Positions 41,048 to 44,699 of a stretch of DNA of 44,699 nt are shown here, piece after piece (position 1 is the stretch's first letter; each line of letters begins with the position of its first letter). The notes under the pieces are model-generated. The model was not told the DNA's origin and did no database searches. It saw only the letters and a list, made by a program, of their open reading frames with translations. The translations under genes and the position numbers were made by a program. Origin of the DNA: Bacteroidales bacterium (lineage in GTDB: Bacteria > Bacteroidota > Bacteroidia > Bacteroidales > UBA932); NCBI GenBank assembly GCA_004552965.1, contig SFMU01000010.1:1-44699 (forward strand), in the 5' to 3' direction.

Positions 41048-41078
41048 TTTGCATTTTAGGGTAATAGTTTTAACTTTG
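41048..41078 (+). promoter_or_regulatory. Bacteroidota promoter for the porin-like gene
   Basis: TTTG (41048-41051), a 19-base spacer and TAACTTTG (41071-41078), matching both consensus boxes, 31 bases before the ATG. Confidence 0.8.
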
Positions 41079-41109
41079 CATTTCAGAAAATTGTAAAAGC
41101 ATTTACGAT

Positions 41110-42309
41110 ATGAAAAAATTCATTCTTTCAGTTGCCGCCCTCTCCATGGCCCTGGCAGCTTCAGCGCAGGAAACTCCTGCATCGGTCAAGGTCGGTGGCT
41201 TCATCCGTACCTATGCACATATTGACACAAAGGACATGATCTCGGGAAGGGGAGACCTTTTCTCCTATATCCCTCTTGAAGCGCAGAGCGACAATGGCAA
41301 CACCTACCACCTGACAGCCATGACATCCCGCCTTTGGGTAAATGCCGACGGCTACAGGTTCGGGAATATGACTGCATCCGCCAAGATCGAAGCTGACTTC
41401 TACAACGGCGTCACAGGAGTGACCGGAACCGCAAACCTCCGTCTGCGCCAGGCTTTCGTCAATCTCGGATTCGAGAACTCCAAGGGTGAAAAGATCGGTT
41501 CACTCAAGGTAGGTCAGGCATGGCATCCGATGGCTGCCGATATGCCGGATGTGCTTTCTCTCAACACAGGTGCACCTTTCGGTGCCTTCTCCCGCACACC
41601 TCTCGTACAGTGGGATTCTCCTGTTTCCGACAAACTTTCACTCACTGGTGCGGCTATCTGGCAGATGCAGTACACTTCCTGCGGACCGGACGGAGGCAGC
41701 GCAAATTATCTTAAGAATGGCGGTATCCCTGAGATCTATCTGGGACTGAACTACACCGGAGCCAACACCCTCTTCCGTCTGGGTTACGACTTCCTTTCAA
41801 TCAAGCCATATGTCGGAGGGAAAAGGGTCAACAGCAGTCTTGTTTTTGCATATGCCCAGTACAAGAAGGGACTGTTCTCGGCAAAGGCAAAGACCACCTA
41901 CGGCCAGAACGGTTCCCATCTGAACCTCACAGGCGGTTATGCAGTGACCGGAGGCACGACCAAGGAGGACTTTGAGTACACCCCGTCCACCTCTTCATCC
42001 ACCTGGCTCAGCCTCTCTTACGGAAAGAAGTGGCAGGGAGTCCTGTTTGCCGGCTACCTCCACAATTTCGGCGTGAACAAGACTCTTGCAGGCGACTACT
42101 GGTTCTGCTCTAACAGCCGCAACAACGTCAAGAATGTCTGGAGACTTACCCCTACCGTGTTCAGGAACATCGGCAAGCTTACTCTCGGAGCAGAGTGTGA
42201 ACTCACCAATGCCCAGTATGGAGTCCTCCAGGCAGACGGTACCGTGGGCGGAGACCTCAAGAATGTCCTCAACACCCGTCTCCAGATCATGCTGAAGTTT
42301 ACGTTCTGA
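41110..42309 (+). CDS. Porin-like outer membrane beta-barrel protein
   Basis: A cleavable signal (MKKFILSVAALSMALAASAQ) is followed by 379 residues of alternating short strands with aromatic girdles and no long hydrophobic helix. The start VKVGGFIRTYAHIDTKD, an internal LRQAFVNLGFENSKGEKIGSLKVGQAW segment and the terminal LQIMLKFTF (C-terminal Phe) are typical of outer membrane barrels, loosely resembling DcaP-type porins. The substrate is not known. Its position directly after the two organic-anion transporters suggests it may let their substrate through the outer membrane; this is inference, since it has its own promoter and terminator boundary. Confidence 0.8.
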   Translation: MKKFILSVAALSMALAASAQETPASVKVGGFIRTYAHIDTKDMISGRGDLFSYIPLEAQSDNGNTYHLTAMTSRLWVNADGYRFGNMTASAKIEADFYNGVTGVTGTANLRLRQAFVNLGFENSKGEKIGSLKVGQAWHPMAADMPDVLSLNTGAPFGAFSRTPLVQWDSPVSDKLSLTGAAIWQMQYTSCGPDGGSANYLKNGGIPEIYLGLNYTGANTLFRLGYDFLSIKPYVGGKRVNSSLVFAYAQYKKGLFSAKAKTTYGQNGSHLNLTGGYAVTGGTTKEDFEYTPSTSSSTWLSLSYGKKWQGVLFAGYLHNFGVNKTLAGDYWFCSNSRNNVKNVWRLTPTVFRNIGKLTLGAECELTNAQYGVLQADGTVGGDLKNVLNTRLQIMLKFTF

Positions 42310-42314
42310 TTGTA

Positions 42315-42345
42315 TTGGTTTTCCCGTCTTTCTTTTCTATATTTG
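42315..42345 (+). promoter_or_regulatory. Bacteroidota promoter for the phosphomannose-isomerase-like gene
   Basis: TTGG (42315-42318), a 19-base spacer and TATATTTG (42338-42345). The ATG lies 39 bases downstream. Confidence 0.65.
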
Positions 42346-42384
42346 GAATATGCCAGACTTCATTTTTAACAGCTGGCTGTCCAA

Positions 42385-43416
42385 ATGCAGATGGAGCAAT
42401 ATTATGAAGAAAACAGGAAGCTGTACCCGCTTCGTTTCATCGAAGCCGGACGCGACCTTTTCTGGGGACACCTTGACTATTGTATTTCCGACGACGCCGT
42501 GGTGGACACCGTGGTGCGCGATGGCTGGCTGGGTGGCAACACCCTTGGCGAACTCCTTCGCACCTTCCATGAAAGGATAGCCGGAGACAATGTCTTCGAC
42601 AGTTTCGGGTTCCAGTTCCCGGTGATGGTCAATAGACAGAGATTTTTAGAAAGGCAGCCGCTGACGATAGGACTATCGGATGAGGCTGCCATCGATTGTT
42701 TTGACTCTCTGGGGAAAAAGGCCCTGTGGTACATCAGGAAAGCTCAGCCGGGGGCCGTTATCCATCTGGGATTCTCCAGGGACTTGGATGCCGGCGAGTT
42801 GTGGCGCAGGTGCGCGGACGGAACGGTTGAGGAAGTGCTCAATGCCGTTCATCCCAAGGAGGGCGAATTCTACCTCGTCAATCCAGGAACGGTGTATTCC
42901 TGCGGACCCGGACTGGACATTGTCGAAATCGCCGAAGATTCTATGATGAGCAATGAACTGTACAACTGGGGCCGGGATATTCCCGGAGAGGAACCTCTCC
43001 TTCTGGACCAGTCGCTCGCTTTCATCGACTATTCAAGGCTTGAACCGAAGCCGCTGGAAGGGGATGTGCTGGCTTCCGGACCGGAGTTCCATGCAAACAG
43101 GGTGGAACTCAAGGCTCCTGTCCACATCAGCACCGGTTCCGATGACACCTTCAACATCTATTGCTGTCTTGCCGGGGAGGCCTCCCTGCAGTACCAGGAC
43201 GAAGACGGAGAAATGAAGGAACTTGTCCTTCCGGAAGGGGACACGGTACTGCTGCCTCCTGAAATCGACGACTACTATCTGGCTCCTCTCAAGGCCGGAA
43301 CCCTTCTGGCCGAGGTTTTCATGGAAAGACTGGAGGTTGCTGACCCTTATCTCGGCGGAATGGCGGACTCGGATGAAACCCCAGAGGCTGATCCTCACGA
43401 AATGACCTGGTCCTGA
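42385..43416 (+). CDS. Phosphomannose isomerase-like cupin protein lacking the usual metal ligands
   Basis: Resembles class I mannose-6-phosphate isomerases in order and spacing: YPLRFIEAGRDLFWGHL, FPVMVNRQRF, GKKALWYIRKAQPGAVIHLGF, EFYLVNPGTVYSCGPG, NWGRD. The four metal ligands of active enzymes appear lost. The expected Gln and His of Q-V-H-P read Gly96 and Ser98, the Glu of T-E-M-W-Y reads Ala113, and the His of G-T-V-H-A reads Tyr171. The C-terminal cupin (about 240-315) looks regular. A sugar-binding but non-catalytic protein is likely; a changed activity cannot be excluded. The ATG at 42385 is used; an ATG two codons later is also possible. The S4-domain gene begins 27 bases downstream. 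Confidence 0.75.
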   Translation: MQMEQYYEENRKLYPLRFIEAGRDLFWGHLDYCISDDAVVDTVVRDGWLGGNTLGELLRTFHERIAGDNVFDSFGFQFPVMVNRQRFLERQPLTIGLSDEAAIDCFDSLGKKALWYIRKAQPGAVIHLGFSRDLDAGELWRRCADGTVEEVLNAVHPKEGEFYLVNPGTVYSCGPGLDIVEIAEDSMMSNELYNWGRDIPGEEPLLLDQSLAFIDYSRLEPKPLEGDVLASGPEFHANRVELKAPVHISTGSDDTFNIYCCLAGEASLQYQDEDGEMKELVLPEGDTVLLPPEIDDYYLAPLKAGTLLAEVFMERLEVADPYLGGMADSDETPEADPHEMTWS

Positions 43417-43443
43417 AATAGGTGATCTTCAATTAATTTCTGA

Positions 43444-43887
43444 ATGGAAAGAATAGACAAATATCTCTGGGCGATCCGGGTTTTCAAGACCAGAACCGAA
43501 GCCACCGATGCCTGCAAGGGCGGGAAAGTCAAGGTCTCCGGCGTCAATGCCAAACCTTCCAGGCCTGTCAAGGAAGGGGAAATCATCCAGGTCCGCAAGA
43601 ATTCGATCCTCTACACGTATAAGGTAAAGGCGGACATCGGGAAGCGCGTGGGCGCCAGGCTTGTTCCCGAATATGCCGAAAACCTTACCCCGCAGTCTGA
43701 ACTCGAAAAGCTCAGGGCTCCCGTCGAGACCTTCTTCCTGAAGAGGGACCGCGGCCTGGGACGCCCGACCAAGAAGGACCGGAGAACCATGGAGGATGCC
43801 TGGGACCAGATCGATTTCAACAATGAAATCGAAGACATCCCGGATGACATTCTGCAGCATTTCGGCCTGACCGAAGACGACATCTGA
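43444..43887 (+). CDS. S4-domain RNA-binding protein, HslR/Hsp15-like
   Basis: A 147-residue protein starting with an S4 fold (ERIDKYLWAIRVFKTRTEA, then KVKVSGVNAKPSRPVKEGE). The remainder is basic (FFLKRDRGLGRPTKKDRRTM) with an acidic end (EIEDIPDDILQHFGLTEDDI). It resembles Hsp15/HslR, which binds stalled 50S subunits carrying peptidyl-tRNA in E. coli; the same role here is inference. The acidic C-terminal tail is not a usual HslR trait. Confidence 0.88.
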   Translation: MERIDKYLWAIRVFKTRTEATDACKGGKVKVSGVNAKPSRPVKEGEIIQVRKNSILYTYKVKADIGKRVGARLVPEYAENLTPQSELEKLRAPVETFFLKRDRGLGRPTKKDRRTMEDAWDQIDFNNEIEDIPDDILQHFGLTEDDI

Positions 43888-43916
43888 ACAGAACCACGAA
43901 ACCTGAAACTCCTGAT

Positions 43917-44699
43917 ATGACCCCTTTCCTGAAACAAGTTGCAACTCATTATATGGCGGAAGGCAGCAATGTCTCCCGCTTGTGTTTCATCTTTCCCAAC
44001 CGCAGGAGCCTTGCCTTCTTCAAGAAGTATCTCTGCGAGGAAGTGAGATGCCTCGGGTGTCCTGTCGTCGCTCCGGCGATGTACACCGTCAATGATTTCT
44101 TTTCCCGGATCTCCGATCTGAAGGTCTCTGACAGGGTCGATCTGATTCTGGAACTCTATGACTGCTACAAGTTACTATACCCGAAAGCCGAATCCCTCGA
44201 CGAGTTTGTCGGTTGGGGAGACATCATACTGGGCGATTTCGATGACGTGGACAAGTACCTCTCGGATCCGGATAAACTGTTCACCAACGTGGCGGACTTT
44301 AAAGCCATCCAGGACAGCCTTTCCTACCTCACCCCGGTTCAGAGGGAGGCAATCAGCCGTTTCATCAGCCATTTCCGCCCCGAGGTCAGGAAATCCTTCA
44401 AGGGAGGTGAAATCGACGTCAAGGAGAACTTCCTTCAGATCTGGAACATCCTCCTGCCTCTGTACAGATCCTTCAGGTCTGCCCTTGTCTCGAAAGGGAA
44501 AGCCTATGAAGGAATGCTCTACCGCAGCATCGCCGAATCCGTCAGGGAGAAGCCGGTGGCCGATGTCCTGGCCGGAGTCTTCCCGGAGACCGTACGATTT
44601 GTGTTTGTCGGCCTCAATGCCTTGAACGAGTGCGAGAGAACATTGATGAAGAAGATGCGCGACGCGGGTCTTGCGGAGTTCTGTTGGGACTATTCCTCA
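43917..44699 (+). CDS. AddB-like / PD-(D/E)XK nuclease family protein, N-terminal part (cut by window end)
   Basis: 261 residues are visible, with no stop before the window ends. VSRLCFIFPNRRSLAFFKKYL is the characteristic early segment of Bacteroidota AddB-like proteins, a degenerate helicase-like start, followed by VVAPAMYTVNDFF and ELYDCYKLLYP. The nuclease domain, if present, lies beyond the window. It would take part in double-strand end processing with an AddA-type helicase. The ATG at 43917 is 29 bases after the S4 gene. Confidence 0.85.
   Translation, partial: MTPFLKQVATHYMAEGSNVSRLCFIFPNRRSLAFFKKYLCEEVRCLGCPVVAPAMYTVNDFFSRISDLKVSDRVDLILELYDCYKLLYPKAESLDEFVGWGDIILGDFDDVDKYLSDPDKLFTNVADFKAIQDSLSYLTPVQREAISRFISHFRPEVRKSFKGGEIDVKENFLQIWNILLPLYRSFRSALVSKGKAYEGMLYRSIAESVREKPVADVLAGVFPETVRFVFVGLNALNECERTLMKKMRDAGLAEFCWDYSS

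Noticed and set aside
42350..42580. A 76-codon frame before the phosphomannose-isomerase-like gene
   Set aside because: It overlaps the start of the larger conserved frame out of phase and shows no family features.

Overview
This window looks like a chromosomal segment from a gut-type member of the Bacteroidales (phylum Bacteroidota). The evidence is Bacteroidota-type promoter boxes (TAnnTTTG at -7, sometimes TTTG about 19-21 bases upstream), almost no Shine-Dalgarno sites, and gene types and linkages typical of the phylum: DUF4199 with a GT2 glycosyltransferase, rpmB-rpmG-DUF4295-ftsY, bamD with the divergent omega subunit and recN, bamA with skp, a DUF4296 lipoprotein, and a LepB with a large insertion. 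Base composition is moderately GC-rich, which would fit a Rikenellaceae- or UBA932-like lineage, but the exact taxon cannot be fixed from this sequence. No phage, IS element, CRISPR array or obvious horizontal island was seen.

Layout. 1-378 holds the 3' end of a 5S rRNA and a row of hairpins and terminators that close an rRNA operon. 379-4280 (minus) is a DUF4199/GT2/thrA/small-membrane-protein operon. 4325-13369 (plus) is a translation and secretion block: thrS, infC, rpmI, rplT, lepB, rpmB, rpmG, a DUF4295 gene, ftsY, pheT. 13388-15930 holds a DUF4296 lipoprotein, a radical SAM protein and deoC. 16084-17730 is a lipoprotein with a HExxH motif behind an operator-like dyad. 17807-22366 carries tRNA-Leu(CAG), a PerR-like regulator divergent from trxB, then bamD, the RNA polymerase omega subunit and recN. 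22390-26724 (minus) holds a LysM/binding-protein fusion, a GT4 glycosyltransferase, an OmpH-like protein and pdxJ. 26798-31640 (plus) is nadK, uppS, bamA and skp, an envelope-biogenesis run. 31797-36020 is korA-korB-gdhA, a glutamate/2-oxoglutarate module. 36226-42309 has two paralogous SLC13/DASS transporters flanking a DPP III-like lipoprotein, followed by a porin-like barrel. 42385 to the end holds a phosphomannose-isomerase-like protein, an S4 RNA-binding protein and the start of an AddB-like nuclease/helicase.

Most of the window is conserved core genome. The least ordinary signal is a set of three proteins that keep a recognisable enzyme fold but have lost catalytic or metal-binding residues: the aspartokinase half of ThrA, the M49-like lipoprotein (first zinc His replaced by Arg) and the phosphomannose-isomerase-like protein (all four expected metal ligands replaced). 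The korAB-gdhA / DASS / pseudo-M49 / DASS / porin stretch reads as a possible glutamate or dicarboxylate uptake and oxidation locus. That functional link is inference from gene order.
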